NCBI GenBank assembly: GCA_012032555.1 | Contig: JAAUSR010000057.1 | Coordinates: 1-34,372, forward strand | Reading direction: 5' to 3' | Origin: Thioploca sp. | Lineage (GTDB): Bacteria; Pseudomonadota; Gammaproteobacteria; Beggiatoales; Beggiatoaceae | DNA: 34,372 nucleotides | Part shown: positions 1 to 8,776 of the stretch, in pieces | Layout: each line of letters begins with the position of its first letter | Numbering within the stretch: position 1 is the stretch's first letter | Notes under the pieces: model-generated | What the model was told of the DNA's origin: nothing | Database searches by the model: none | Seen by the model: the letters and a program-made list of their open reading frames with translations, nothing else | Program-made: the position numbers and the translations under genes

Positions 1-1104
1 CCGGACCAGTGACAATGGCGGTTTGGGTGCTGACAATTTGCGGTCGTGGCGTGGTTCGCGGGGTACGAAAGCGTAAATCTGCCGGGAAGGCCATAAAATT
101 ATTTTGGTAATCAGTTAAAGAAAGGGAATGGGAAATCCAGCGTAATACGTACTTAATATTAAAGTCTTCTCGGCGATGCTCTGTAAGGGTAAAGCGGTAG
201 CCACTGACAAAGCTCAGGCAGTAACTTTGACCCTCAAGGAGTTTGTGTTTGGTGACTTGGGATTCGATACGCCGAGTGACTTTGTCTTGACCTTGGAGTA
301 GTTGACTAAAACCAGCGTCATATTCGTAGACTCTGAGGTCGGTACTTTTTTGCTCCGGCAGGGCGTCTATCGAGGAGTGGAGATCCGCATTGGGAATCTC
401 AAAGTTAAAATCATCAATGGCATACCGACCAGTAGTGAGTTGTTGTTGCCATTGACAGTGAGTAATCACGTCTTCCGGGTGGGTATCGTTACGACTCTGC
501 CAAAAGCGGGCTGTGCTGATTTCTGGACAATCGGGATGACCGCTCATGTCATCAATAAGCACTAAAACATGTCGATCTTCCTGGTGTTCAAAGAAGTAAA
601 ATATCCCCACATCTTCCATCAAGCGGGAAACAAAGTTAAAGGCGGTTTCTTGGTATTGAACGCAGTAAACTCGCGGTTCGTAGTAGTTAGGTCGCACGAG
701 GTTAAAGCGGTAATCATGAAAACCTAGATCGGTAAAGACTTTTCTAATGATGTTGGGAACCGATAGATTTTGGAAAATGCGACAGTTTTGAGTGAGAGTA
801 AGTTGCCAGAGCTAGGGGCGAATATCGGCGTAGTAGGTGGTAAAGCGGCTATCAGTATCGGCTTGGGCAAAGCGGGTAACGATGCCGTTAAGATAACGAG
901 TATGGTCCGGCGCAAGGTGAGGGCTTGGCCTAAAATTTCTTGGAAATCGATACCACGGCTTTCGGAAAGTAATTCGAGTTGGAAGTGGAATAAGCCGGAC
1001 AGTTGTTCTTCTCCTTGAAGGTTTTTGAACAAGAGTTTATTTTCGCCCAGGGGACTGTGAACGGTGAACAGCAGGTTGTCTTGGGTGAATTCTGGGGCAT
1101 TCAT
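1..1104 (-). pseudogene. vgrG: VgrG type VI secretion spike protein, N-terminal half, broken and cut by window edge
   Basis: VgrG forms the trimeric spike at the tip of the type VI secretion tube (gp27/gp5-like). The start ATG at 1104 has a strong GAGGAG ribosome site. The first ~65 residues (MNAPEFTQDNLLFTVHSPLG onward) read as a VgrG N-terminus. One base is then missing near 907-915, and the frame that continues reads PDHTRYLNGIVTRF. That frame meets an amber stop at 812-814 where the family has Trp (RPWLWQLT, TGG to TAG). Beyond it the frame is open to base 1 and keeps family-typical stretches (NCRIFQNLSVPNIIRKV, FNFVSRLMEDVGIFYFFEH). Two independent lesions make a real pseudogene likely. 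No other T6SS gene is visible here, so this may be an orphan vgrG island. Confidence 0.85.
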
Positions 1105-1473
1105 CAGTATTTCTCCTCTGGTGGGAGTTTTTAATAATCAGTTTTGGGTTGCGATTCTACCTCGTAACGAAAGGATTTTATTAGAATGGTAGGGAAGTTG
1201 TCACGAAGTTTCTTTCGTATATTAAACAGTTATTTAACTACTAACAGCCCTTAACTTAAGCGCTTATAGCAAAATGAGTATAAAACGATTCAAAATTAAG
1301 AAATAGTGACCAGTTAAGCTGGGTTTTGTCTAATACCTCTCCTAATTTTAGTAAAATCATTTTATACTGCATTGTGGTAGGAGATGAAGAGCGACAGAAA
1401 AATTTGCCGCTCTCGTAACAGTGACTTTATTTAAGTATCTTCAAGAATTGGGGGTTTAAATGTTAATATCGAT
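1105..1473. other. Intergenic, AT-rich, no gene seen
   Basis: Neither strand holds a convincing reading frame. It carries the ribosome site of vgrG at its left end. It also contains a weak imperfect inverted repeat pairing AAAATGAGTATAAAA near 1273-1287 with TTTTATACTGCAT near 1360-1373, and a short AGAGCG/CGCTCT hairpin near 1388-1413 without a T tract, so neither can be called a terminator. Confidence 0.4.
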
Positions 1474-2079
1474 TTATCTTTTAGCTGTTTGGATAGCTAA
1501 TTGCTTGCCTTCTTCATAAAGCGCTTGGAAATGAGCACGCATTTTTTCAGGGTCGAAGCTAAAGAAATTTCCTCCGGATTCAAAGTGTTCGACAAAAATC
1601 TTGCCAGTTGCATAGGTTGTAGCACCCCCTACCATCATTGCACTAATAATACCCATCGCTTGACCAACGACCGGAATCGATCTAGCCAAAACGGTGGTTG
1701 ATAGGGTGATAGTACCACTTAATAAAGAAGTGATTAATGATTTAGCTAAATCTTTGGAAAATGGCACTTCATACAGTTTAGCAAGACTATGTATCATTTT
1801 AAGTTGAATAGCAGTTACTGCCACTGTATCGACTAATGGTAAAGGAATTAAACCGGTTACCGTAGCACCCATCATATAGTTTTTTACAGTATGGTGTGCT
1901 TGTGAGGCTCTATTAACATTCGTAGTAACTTTTTGATTGAGAAGTTCTTCTTCGTTAGTCGGTGTAACTGGATCGGACAGTTTTGGTTCTCCCTGGGTGG
2001 ATGAATTCGCATCGGCTGTTAGCGGATTGCCAGGGGTAGAGTCTTTTTCCTCAAACTGAGTATCATTTGGAATATCCAT
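1474..2079 (-). CDS. DUF697 family membrane-associated protein
   Basis: This 201-residue protein resembles the DUF697 family (the C-terminal part of YcjF-like and GTPase-associated proteins); its molecular role is unknown. Residues 1-70 are acidic, polar and probably disordered. From about residue 70 come the family-like stretches MMGATVTGLIPLPLVDTVAV and a following LYEVPFSKDLAKSLITSLL, then hydrophobic segments around 120-160 rich in Gly/Ala/Met, and an amphipathic C-terminal helix. I chose ATG 2079 because an AGAGGG ribosome site lies about 11 bases upstream; an upstream in-frame TTG at 2088 sits only 2 bases from that site. It appears monocistronic. Family assignment rests on recalled pattern only. 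Confidence 0.7.
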   Translation of the reverse strand: MDIPNDTQFEEKDSTPGNPLTADANSSTQGEPKLSDPVTPTNEEELLNQKVTTNVNRASQAHHTVKNYMMGATVTGLIPLPLVDTVAVTAIQLKMIHSLAKLYEVPFSKDLAKSLITSLLSGTITLSTTVLARSIPVVGQAMGIISAMMVGGATTYATGKIFVEHFESGGNFFSFDPEKMRAHFQALYEEGKQLAIQTAKR

Positions 2080-2459
2080 TGTTATCAATACCCTCTTTTA
2101 AAATGAGATTTAAACTTTGTTCCTAGGATATAGCGGGTGTTAAACCTTGCTAGAATATCAAGATAATTAGGCTGACTCGGATTAACAATGTTAAAAATAG
2201 ACTGCTGATTCTCTAAATTTCGCTAAATCATGTCTCTGATTTTCAAGCTGTCATCCTAATAATCTCCAGAAATTATAGTACCACGGACTAATAGTAGTCT
2301 GTCAAACCTGAATTTGAGGACACCTAGACTTTCAGACCGTTGCTCTTCTAGGTTAATTTTGAAGCAGTTTGAAGTTATCAGGATACCAATAAATTTCAAA
2401 AACTTTCCGCTGACAGACGAAATCAGCATGAGGTTGCGGATAAATATCCCAACTGTCTA
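2080..2459. other. Intergenic between lptF and the DUF697 gene; lptG absent
   Basis: In most Gammaproteobacteria lptG directly follows lptF, but here 380 bases downstream of lptF lack any long frame. A minus-strand frame ending at 2353 that overlaps the end of lptF out of frame reads QPHADFVCQRKVFEIYWYP and might be a gene scrap, but it is too short to name. Confidence 0.4.
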
Positions 2460-3572
2460 TTAAGATTTTAATCTTATCGAAGAAAACAACCGGCTTATCC
2501 AATAGCGATACTTCAGTTTCAATTTTGAAAAATTGAATAAAATGAGTATGACTAAAAATAGACCGAGATGAACCCAACCGATTCCTATCCAAGGAGAAAT
2601 TTCTTCTCGTTCCACCCACTTTTTGACAATACTTAAAAAATTGTTATAAATAAGATAAATGAGAATACCGATCACAATTTTAAAGTAGTGGCTTTGGCGT
2701 GGTGTCGTATGAGAAAGTGGTATGGCTAATCCAGCCAGTAATATAACCATAATCGGTAAAGATAGACGCCATTGCAACTCAGCTTGATAAATCGGTGCCA
2801 TTTTTTGAAATAATGACCCCGTGGGTAAAGCAGCTTGATTTTCACCACGATGATTATCAATTTTTTTAGGAATTCTAATATGATGTTCACCAAACTGGGT
2901 GATAGTATAATCTAACTTACCCGGTTGACTTTCATAACGACGCCCATCAACCAAAACGAGATATAATTCTCCTTTATCCATTATTTGATAGCCTTGTTTA
3001 GCCACAATGGTAATTCGCTTATTGGGTAAATTGACTTGCACAAACAGTGTTTGCATCGTATTGGTATTATTATCCAGTTCTTCGACATAAAAAGTTCCTT
3101 TACCTTGACTAAATTCTTTAAAGCGACCAGCAGCAATACCGCCTACTTCAGCAACCGTTTGTAGTTGAGTTATGAGGATATCACGTTGGTTTTCTGCCCA
3201 AGGAGCCAATATCAAAGACAATAGGCTAATAAAACTAGCAAAAATAAAACTAAACATAAAAATACTCATGACCGGTACTGGTATACCACAAGCAGCCATC
3301 GCTGTTATTTCATTATCTTTATATAATCTGCCTAAAGCTAACAAGAGTGCTAAAAAGAAACTTAATGGCAAAATAAGCATTAAGTCGGTTAATAACCGTA
3401 AGGCAACCAATTGAAAAATAAAAGCAGCCGGTAAAATACCAGTAGATGCTTGTACCAAATAAGCCATAAATCGATGACTGACATAAATAAGGAGTAAGAG
3501 TGCAGTCAACGCTAATAAGTTATATAGTATTTCACGAAATAAGTAGCGGCTGATGATCAAAAAAAACTCCAT
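2460..3572 (-). CDS. lptF: LPS export ABC transporter permease LptF
   Basis: LptF is one of the two inner-membrane permeases (with LptG) of the LptB2FG ABC transporter, which extracts lipopolysaccharide and passes it across the periplasm through LptC/A/D. The 370-residue product has an N-terminal helix start like E. coli LptF (ISRYLFREILYN), a dense three-helix block to about residue 120 with the conserved LGRLYKDNEITAMAACG loop, a ~150-residue periplasmic beta-jellyroll region, and three C-terminal helices with PLSHTTPRQ. I chose ATG 3572 because it matches the family start; the upstream TTG at 3605 lacks a ribosome site. It diverges from pepA, as in E. coli. Oddly, lptG is not adjacent; it must be elsewhere if the exporter works. 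Confidence 0.95.
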   Translation of the reverse strand: MEFFLIISRYLFREILYNLLALTALLLLIYVSHRFMAYLVQASTGILPAAFIFQLVALRLLTDLMLILPLSFFLALLLALGRLYKDNEITAMAACGIPVPVMSIFMFSFIFASFISLLSLILAPWAENQRDILITQLQTVAEVGGIAAGRFKEFSQGKGTFYVEELDNNTNTMQTLFVQVNLPNKRITIVAKQGYQIMDKGELYLVLVDGRRYESQPGKLDYTITQFGEHHIRIPKKIDNHRGENQAALPTGSLFQKMAPIYQAELQWRLSLPIMVILLAGLAIPLSHTTPRQSHYFKIVIGILIYLIYNNFLSIVKKWVEREEISPWIGIGWVHLGLFLVILILFNFSKLKLKYRYWISRLFSSIRLKS

Positions 3573-3745
3573 TATCTTTGCGTTATGAGTAATAAAAGAA
3601 TACAATTTAACATGTTTACTAGGAATTTGTCATATTAAGCTATACTATTCCAAATAATAGTGTAAACTGAATATGCAAAAATAAAGAAAATAAGAATACT
3701 TTTGGCTATCAATTATTGATATAACTTTAACTGTTGAGAGTTAGC
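3573..3745. promoter_or_regulatory. Divergent lptF/pepA promoter region
   Basis: A 173-base AT-rich gap separates two divergently transcribed genes, so it must hold both promoters. A TATACT hexamer (about 3641-3646) is a plausible -10 element, but no well-spaced -35 box is obvious. On the pepA side a GAGAG ribosome site lies 5 bases before ATG 3746. Confidence 0.4.
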
Positions 3746-5308
3746 ATGGAATTTAATGTAAAAAGTGGTCATCCAGAAAAACAACGTACTGCTTGCGTGG
3801 TGGTAGGTGTGTATGAGCCGCGACGTTTATCTGAAGTTGCTAAACAAATTGATGAAGTCAGTGGAGGACATCTTTCTTCTATATTGCGGCGTGGGGATTT
3901 AGAAGGTAAATCTGGACAAACTTTATTATTACATAATGTTCCCGGAACACTAGCTGATCGAGTATTACTCGTTGGTTGTGGACGTGAACGTGAATTGGGT
4001 GATACTCAATATCGTAAAGTCATTGCACATGCTATTCGGACTTTACATGAAACCGGTTCCATGGAAACCGTTTGTTATTTGACTGAATTAAATGTGCGTG
4101 GTCGTGATACCGCTTGGCGTATTCGACATGCCATTGAGACGGCCCAAGCGACTTTATATAGTTTTGATCAATTAAAAAGTAAAAAGGATATTACCCGACG
4201 GCCATTGCGTAAAATTGTCTTTAGCGTCGCCTCACGTCGTGAATTAGCTTTAGCTGAACAAGCCAGTCGAGAAGCACAAAAAATTGCTGATGGTGTTAAA
4301 TTAGCAAAAGATTTAAGTAATATGCCAGGTAATCTCTGTACACCTTCTTATCTTGCTGATCAAGCTAAAACACTTTGCAATTTACATGAAAAAATGTCTT
4401 GCAAAGTTCTTATGGAAACTCATTTAGAAAAACAAGGTTTTAATGCGCTATTAGCGGTTGCTAAAGGCAGTGAACAACCGCCTCGATTAATTATTTTAGA
4501 GTATCGTGGGGGTAAGAAAAATGATATGCCTATTGTTTTAGTGGGTAAAGGCGTGACTTTTGACTCTGGCGGCATTTCGATTAAACCCGCTAAAGATATG
4601 GATGAAATGAAGTTTGATATGTGTGGTGCGGCAGCGGTATTAGGTACCTTATCTGCTGTAGCCGATTTACAATTACCGGTCAACTTAATCGGGATCATTC
4701 CCGCAGTAGAAAATCTGCCCAGTGGTAAAGCTACCAAACCGGGAGATATTGTCACCAGTTTATCTGGGCAAACCATTGAAATTCTTAATACTGATGCTGA
4801 AGGCCGTTTAATTTTATGTGATGCTTTAAGCTATGCTGAGCGTTATAAACCCGATGTGGTTATTGATATTGCGACTTTAACGGGAGCTTGTGTTATTGCT
4901 TTAGGTAAATCCGCTCACGGTTTGTTTAGTAATCATAATCCCTTGACGAATGATTTACTAAATGCAGGTAGAATCAGTTGTGACCGCGCGTGGGAATTAC
5001 CTTTATGGGATGATTATCAAGAACAACTGGATAGCCGTTTTGCTGATATTGCCAATATTGGTGGACGCGAAGCTGGCGCAATTACCGCTGCTTGCTTTCT
5101 TTCTCGGTTTACTAAGAAATACCGTTGGGCCCATTTAGATATTGCGGGAACCGCTTGGTTAACCGGTAAAGAAAAAGGTGCTACCGGACGACCAGTTCCT
5201 TTATTAACCCAATATCTTATTGAACGTAGCCGTGAAAGCGATCCCAATTTGATGGCGACAATTCCGCTTCTTCCTATTACTCAAACAGAAAATGAAGATG
5301 AAGCTTAG
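3746..5308 (+). CDS. pepA: Leucyl aminopeptidase PepA (M17 family)
   Basis: PepA is a cytosolic hexameric M17 metallo-aminopeptidase that removes N-terminal residues from peptides; in E. coli it also binds DNA (carAB control, cer recombination). The 520-residue product aligns along its whole length with E. coli PepA, from [13 protein letters not shown]. The catalytic domain has the metal site [11 protein letters not shown] (Lys268, Asp273) and the signature NTDAEGRL (Asp350, Glu352, Arg354); the C-terminal GTAW and [10 protein letters not shown] segments are also conserved. ATG 3746 is chosen over TTG 3734 because of the GAGAG ribosome site and the match to the family start. holC follows 57 bases downstream as in E. 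coli, so the two are probably cotranscribed. An acidic tail after about residue 500 exceeds the E. coli length. Confidence 0.98.
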   Translation: MEFNVKSGHPEKQRTACVVVGVYEPRRLSEVAKQIDEVSGGHLSSILRRGDLEGKSGQTLLLHNVPGTLADRVLLVGCGRERELGDTQYRKVIAHAIRTLHETGSMETVCYLTELNVRGRDTAWRIRHAIETAQATLYSFDQLKSKKDITRRPLRKIVFSVASRRELALAEQASREAQKIADGVKLAKDLSNMPGNLCTPSYLADQAKTLCNLHEKMSCKVLMETHLEKQGFNALLAVAKGSEQPPRLIILEYRGGKKNDMPIVLVGKGVTFDSGGISIKPAKDMDEMKFDMCGAAAVLGTLSAVADLQLPVNLIGIIPAVENLPSGKATKPGDIVTSLSGQTIEILNTDAEGRLILCDALSYAERYKPDVVIDIATLTGACVIALGKSAHGLFSNHNPLTNDLLNAGRISCDRAWELPLWDDYQEQLDSRFADIANIGGREAGAITAACFLSRFTKKYRWAHLDIAGTAWLTGKEKGATGRPVPLLTQYLIERSRESDPNLMATIPLLPITQTENEDEA

Positions 5309-5365
5309 TTAAATTTTATTTCGTTTTCGCCTAAATATCCTTCCGCTAAATGAACAAGGATTGTC

Positions 5366-5800
5366 ATGCCACAAATTGACTTTTACATCCTACACACCCC
5401 CGTCAGGTCAGAAAGGGATCGTCTTGCCTGTCGGTTGGTTGATAAAGCATGGCACCAAGGTTACCGTGTTTATATTCACACACCTTCTCTGATTCAAGCT
5501 AAACAACTGGATGATCTGCTATGGACTTTTAAGGATACCAGTTTTTTACCACATGATATTTATCCAGATGTGTTATCTTCAAGTGCGCCAATACGGATTG
5601 GTTATACCGATCAAGTCTGCGAAACAATGGAAGTATTAGTTAATTTAACGGTAACCGTACCCGCATTTTTTGCACAGGCTAAACGTATTGCTGAAATTGT
5701 CGATGATACCGCTATGGCACGTGAGACCGGTCGAGACCGTTATCGCTTTTATCAAAAAACGGCGGATAATGTATTAAAAGTTCATGAAATTTATCGATAA
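5366..5800 (+). CDS. holC: DNA polymerase III chi subunit HolC
   Basis: Chi belongs to the clamp-loader part of the DNA polymerase III holoenzyme; it pairs with psi (HolD) and contacts single-strand binding protein. The 144-residue product has the family features: an N-terminal IDFYILHTPVRSERDRLACRL helix region, VYIHTPSLIQAKQLDDLLWT, then SFLPHDIY and a C-terminal RFYQKTADNVLKVHEI segment. Length is typical (E. coli HolC is 147). The ATG is preceded by an AAGGA ribosome site. The pepA-holC order is conserved widely in Gammaproteobacteria. In E. coli valS follows; here a small unknown gene follows and valS is absent. Confidence 0.93.
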   Translation: MPQIDFYILHTPVRSERDRLACRLVDKAWHQGYRVYIHTPSLIQAKQLDDLLWTFKDTSFLPHDIYPDVLSSSAPIRIGYTDQVCETMEVLVNLTVTVPAFFAQAKRIAEIVDDTAMARETGRDRYRFYQKTADNVLKVHEIYR

Positions 5801-5813
5801 TTAGTAGCGTGAC

Positions 5814-6107
5814 ATGAAGAAAAAAAAACCAGTACTCGATCTGCCCATATTAAAAGATGTTGTCGTTCCCGGTAAAGAGATTCCTATCTCTGAAGAACCT
5901 TCCTCCGTGTTGAGCGATCTACAACTTAAGGCATTACAACAACAAATTGGGAAAATTATTCAAACCCAACTTGAGGAAACGCTCAAAAAAGTTTCTCAGG
6001 ATACGGTTAGGAAAATTAACGCTCATTTAGATAAAGTATTACCTAAACTGCTCAAAGAAATGACTCAAGTGGTTAGCAATGAAAACCATGAACCGGATGA
6101 AGAGTAA
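5814..6107 (+). CDS. Small conserved-looking hypothetical protein downstream of holC
   Basis: The 97-residue protein has a basic N-terminus (MKKKKPVLDLPILKDVVVPG), a Pro-rich linker and then an amphipathic helical region (about residues 33-85) rich in Leu, Gln and Lys, ending in an acidic tail. There is no signal peptide, membrane segment or known motif. It starts 13 bases after the holC stop on the same strand, so it is probably in the pepA-holC transcript. It ends 10 bases from the convergent TraX-like gene. Comparable short genes occur after holC in other gammaproteobacteria by my recollection, but I know no function. Confidence 0.7.
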   Translation: MKKKKPVLDLPILKDVVVPGKEIPISEEPSSVLSDLQLKALQQQIGKIIQTQLEETLKKVSQDTVRKINAHLDKVLPKLLKEMTQVVSNENHEPDEE

Positions 6108-6117
6108 TTGTTGTCGA

Positions 6118-6873
6118 TTAAGCGTTAGTAATGGCAATAACCGTAAAGAAATTCGTCCGCAGAGTTAATTCCAACCACAATACATGCCAAAAATAGATTT
6201 CCAGGGAATAACGAGAACAAATTAACACGCTATTTTTTAGCACGGTTGAATTAATCTTAATAACTTGATAGCGAAATAATAGAGCGGTAAGAAAGAGTAA
6301 CATAGCAACAACATATATGATAGCTAGCACATAAATATTGTCATGAGAAATAATAATATCTCGCATTTGCACTAAAAAAGTGCTCAACATCATCATGGCA
6401 GTGAACCGCGAGTTAAAACCGGTAGCTTTCAAACGTCCAACCAAAGCGTAAGCAAAACCGAAAAACCCATAATCGATAAAATATCGACTGATAGAACTGG
6501 TCAGGTAAATTAAACCCAAAATACTCATTAAAGTAACAATTCCTTGCTCATCAGGTCGCCATCTGGCCAAAATCCACTTAATGCTCGCAAAAACTAGCAA
6601 TATATTGATATATAAATCATTGCGAGAATAAAAAAATATCCCGGTTATGATAATGCCATAAACTAAGATAGCTGGTTTAATTTGGTAATTAGAAACGTAT
6701 CCGGTTATAAAGAAAAATAAGGGCGCTGCCAATCTGCCGACTGCACGTAAATATTCGTTATTTTCTACCAAATAATAACCAATGTGATCAATAACCATGG
6801 TTATGATGGCTAGGAATTTAATCACATCATAAGAATTTAATTCATTATCATATTTATAAATTCGGGTAAACAT
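6118..6873 (-). CDS. TraX family membrane protein
   Basis: TraX-family proteins are polytopic inner-membrane proteins; F-plasmid TraX N-acetylates pilin, while the role of chromosomal members is mostly unknown. The 251-residue product shows the family signature near the N-terminus, NSYDVIKFLAIITMVIDHIG, followed by LRAVGRLAAPLFFFITGY, then seven or so more hydrophobic helices and a charged loop at ARWRPDEQG. I chose ATG 6873; a TTG at 6894 could extend it by 7 residues and has a GAGGG about 12 bases upstream, so the start is uncertain. It lies 52 bases downstream of the SPFH gene on the same strand and probably shares its transcript. No conjugation genes are nearby. Confidence 0.8.
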   Translation of the reverse strand: MFTRIYKYDNELNSYDVIKFLAIITMVIDHIGYYLVENNEYLRAVGRLAAPLFFFITGYVSNYQIKPAILVYGIIITGIFFYSRNDLYINILLVFASIKWILARWRPDEQGIVTLMSILGLIYLTSSISRYFIDYGFFGFAYALVGRLKATGFNSRFTAMMMLSTFLVQMRDIIISHDNIYVLAIIYVVAMLLFLTALLFRYQVIKINSTVLKNSVLICSRYSLEIYFWHVLWLELTLRTNFFTVIAITNA

Positions 6874-6925
6874 GGCTGCAAGAAAAAGGAACAAGTCAAA
6901 GCTTGTCCCTCATAGTTAACAAAAA

Positions 6926-8335
6926 TTAATTGGCATTTTCTGGCGGGGATACAGTTGATTTTTCAATGTTGATAGGGTTTTCCTTAGCCTTTTTTTCTAG
7001 GGCGTTCATGACACCAATGGTGGCAAAACTGGATAACACATCCAAATTCGTCGGTAATTTTTCCCCGGCTTTACCCAAATTGACAATATTATGCGGCATA
7101 CTAACCGTAATCCCTTTGAGATTCGGATAAATAATATTGGCAATATCTCGTTGAATTTCAGCCGTATAAATTTCTGGGATGAAGGCTTGGTACTTGGCTT
7201 TTAATACTTCTGCTTGGGCTAAACCTTTTTCCCGAATGGCTTTGGCTTCAAACTGAGCCGCTTCAAAATTGGCTTGCTGAATTTCGCGTTCGGCTTGTGC
7301 CATAGCCAGTTCCTTTGCTTTTTCAATCGCAGCTAAATCTTTAGTTTTTTGGTACTCAATAATTTCCTTTTCAGCTTGTTTTTGCGCTTCCTCTACTTCA
7401 CGTTGTTTCCCAATAACTACCAATTCTTTTTGTTTTAAAGCTTCTTGTTTAGCTTTAGTTCGTTCGATATCCGCACGCAATTGTGCGGTTTTAGCTTGTT
7501 CTTTAGTGGTTTCCTGTTCTTGTACCGCTTTAATTCGATCAGCCACCAATTGTTTTTTATCCGTTAATAATTTTTCCAATTGTGGTTCCGGCAGCGGGGT
7601 TCCTAAAGTAATTTGGGTCACTTCAATCCCATAAACATCCAGCGGATTATCTAACCGTTTCTTTTGACCATCTGTTCCAATGATTGGAACGGTTTTCCAA
7701 ACTAAGGTTTTCGCTTTACGTAATTGCGTTGAATCTTCTTGTCCTAAACCAATGGGTGCTAAAGCAATTTGCTCTACTTCAACTTGTTTACGTTCTGTTT
7801 CATAAATACCATAACGCAGTTGATCAATGAGAGCCGCCTTAAATTGGTTCAAACCGCCTTGAAAAAATTCTTCACCGGTATATTGAGTTGCAGTATTCAC
7901 CACCACATCACGACAAGTTTTAACTAACAGCGCATCCACTAAATTTTCAAAACCGCGAAAATCTTGATGAATATTTTTAATTTTTTCTTGGTCTTGCGGT
8001 AGTTTTAAACGAAAGGTAGCCGGAATATCACCGGTATAAGTATCGGCAAACCGAACCGTAATAGCCGGATGACTGCGGGTAAGTTTCTCGTTTTCACTAC
8101 TGCCAAAGGCAACGGTCATCACTTGTTTATAAGGCGTAGCCAGTGAAAAAAAAGGCATTCTAAAGTGAACACCTGGCTCAGTATAAATTTCAATTTTGCT
8201 AGATAGCATATTCTGGTAATGATAGGTATAGCCGGCTTCAGTTTGAAAATAAGCTAATTTAAGCAATATGATGATTAACAGAATAAATACTGTTAGGATT
8301 AATCCATAAATAAATTTAGGTGCTGACCATGACAT
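6926..8335 (-). CDS. SPFH/band-7 domain membrane protein (prohibitin/flotillin-like)
   Basis: SPFH proteins form large ring or cage oligomers on membranes and often organise membrane microdomains or partner with proteases. The 469-residue product has one N-terminal membrane helix (about residues 9-28), an SPFH/band-7 domain (about 30-250, starting YFQTEAGYTYHYQN with EPGVHFRMPFF), and a long Ala/Glu/Lys/Gln coiled coil (about 255-390) with the flotillin-type repeats AEREIQQANFEAAQ and EKGLAQAEVLKAK. The tail after 390 is ordinary globular sequence. An AAAGGAG site lies 8 bases before the ATG. The following gene on the strand is TraX-like. The partner protein common in some SPFH operons (NfeD) is not here. 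Confidence 0.88.
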   Translation of the reverse strand: MSWSAPKFIYGLILTVFILLIIILLKLAYFQTEAGYTYHYQNMLSSKIEIYTEPGVHFRMPFFSLATPYKQVMTVAFGSSENEKLTRSHPAITVRFADTYTGDIPATFRLKLPQDQEKIKNIHQDFRGFENLVDALLVKTCRDVVVNTATQYTGEEFFQGGLNQFKAALIDQLRYGIYETERKQVEVEQIALAPIGLGQEDSTQLRKAKTLVWKTVPIIGTDGQKKRLDNPLDVYGIEVTQITLGTPLPEPQLEKLLTDKKQLVADRIKAVQEQETTKEQAKTAQLRADIERTKAKQEALKQKELVVIGKQREVEEAQKQAEKEIIEYQKTKDLAAIEKAKELAMAQAEREIQQANFEAAQFEAKAIREKGLAQAEVLKAKYQAFIPEIYTAEIQRDIANIIYPNLKGITVSMPHNIVNLGKAGEKLPTNLDVLSSFATIGVMNALEKKAKENPINIEKSTVSPPENAN

Positions 8336-8776
8336 GATTGACGCTCCTTTAGTTATTAAATCATTTCAAAAATTTTTTTCGAGCCTGTCGCTCACTGAAA
8401 GTAACTTATAATATTTTTGGAACAAGATGACACGGATTCAAGGATTAACCGGATTAATAGCGGTTATTAATCAAACAATAGTTTATACCGATTTACATGA
8501 TAATCGTACCATAATTACCTAACTGCTCAAAATCAAAACGAGATTTAATGCGACTAAAGTCTATACCTCAGAAAAAAGATCATTGCTCCAGCAAATGAGC
8601 ATTGGCTTGGCGGATTTTCTAACTGGCCTTGGGGGTTTGGTTAGGTTAAGCATTTATTGTAAAATAGTCTTTGTGATTTCTATAAGGGCCGGCATGGTGG
8701 GGTTATGTCGTTGTGGTAGACACATTATCCCATTATCAGGCACTTACTTAAAAACTGTCTAAAGTATTGTAATATC
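8336..8776. other. Divergent intergenic region
   Basis: This 441-base gap holds promoters for the minus-strand SPFH gene and the plus-strand beta-helix gene. It contains an ACACGGATTCA...ACCGGATTAA stretch at about 8431-8458. A 31-codon plus-strand frame at 8427-8522 (MTRIQGLTGLIAVINQ...) has only a weak ribosome site and is not claimed as a gene. I see no RNA gene. Confidence 0.4.

Noticed and set aside
2353-2619. 88-codon minus-strand frame overlapping the 3' end of lptF
   Set aside because: Most of it is lptF read in another frame and it has no ribosome site; only its last ~30 codons look protein-like, too little for a gene call.
6118-6873. TraX-like gene taken as evidence for a conjugative element
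   Set aside because: No other transfer, relaxase or plasmid genes are near; chromosomal TraX-family genes are common.
8427-8522. 31-codon small frame upstream of the beta-helix gene
   Set aside because: Weak ribosome site, no conservation evidence, and part of it is the ACACGGATT-type repeat sequence.
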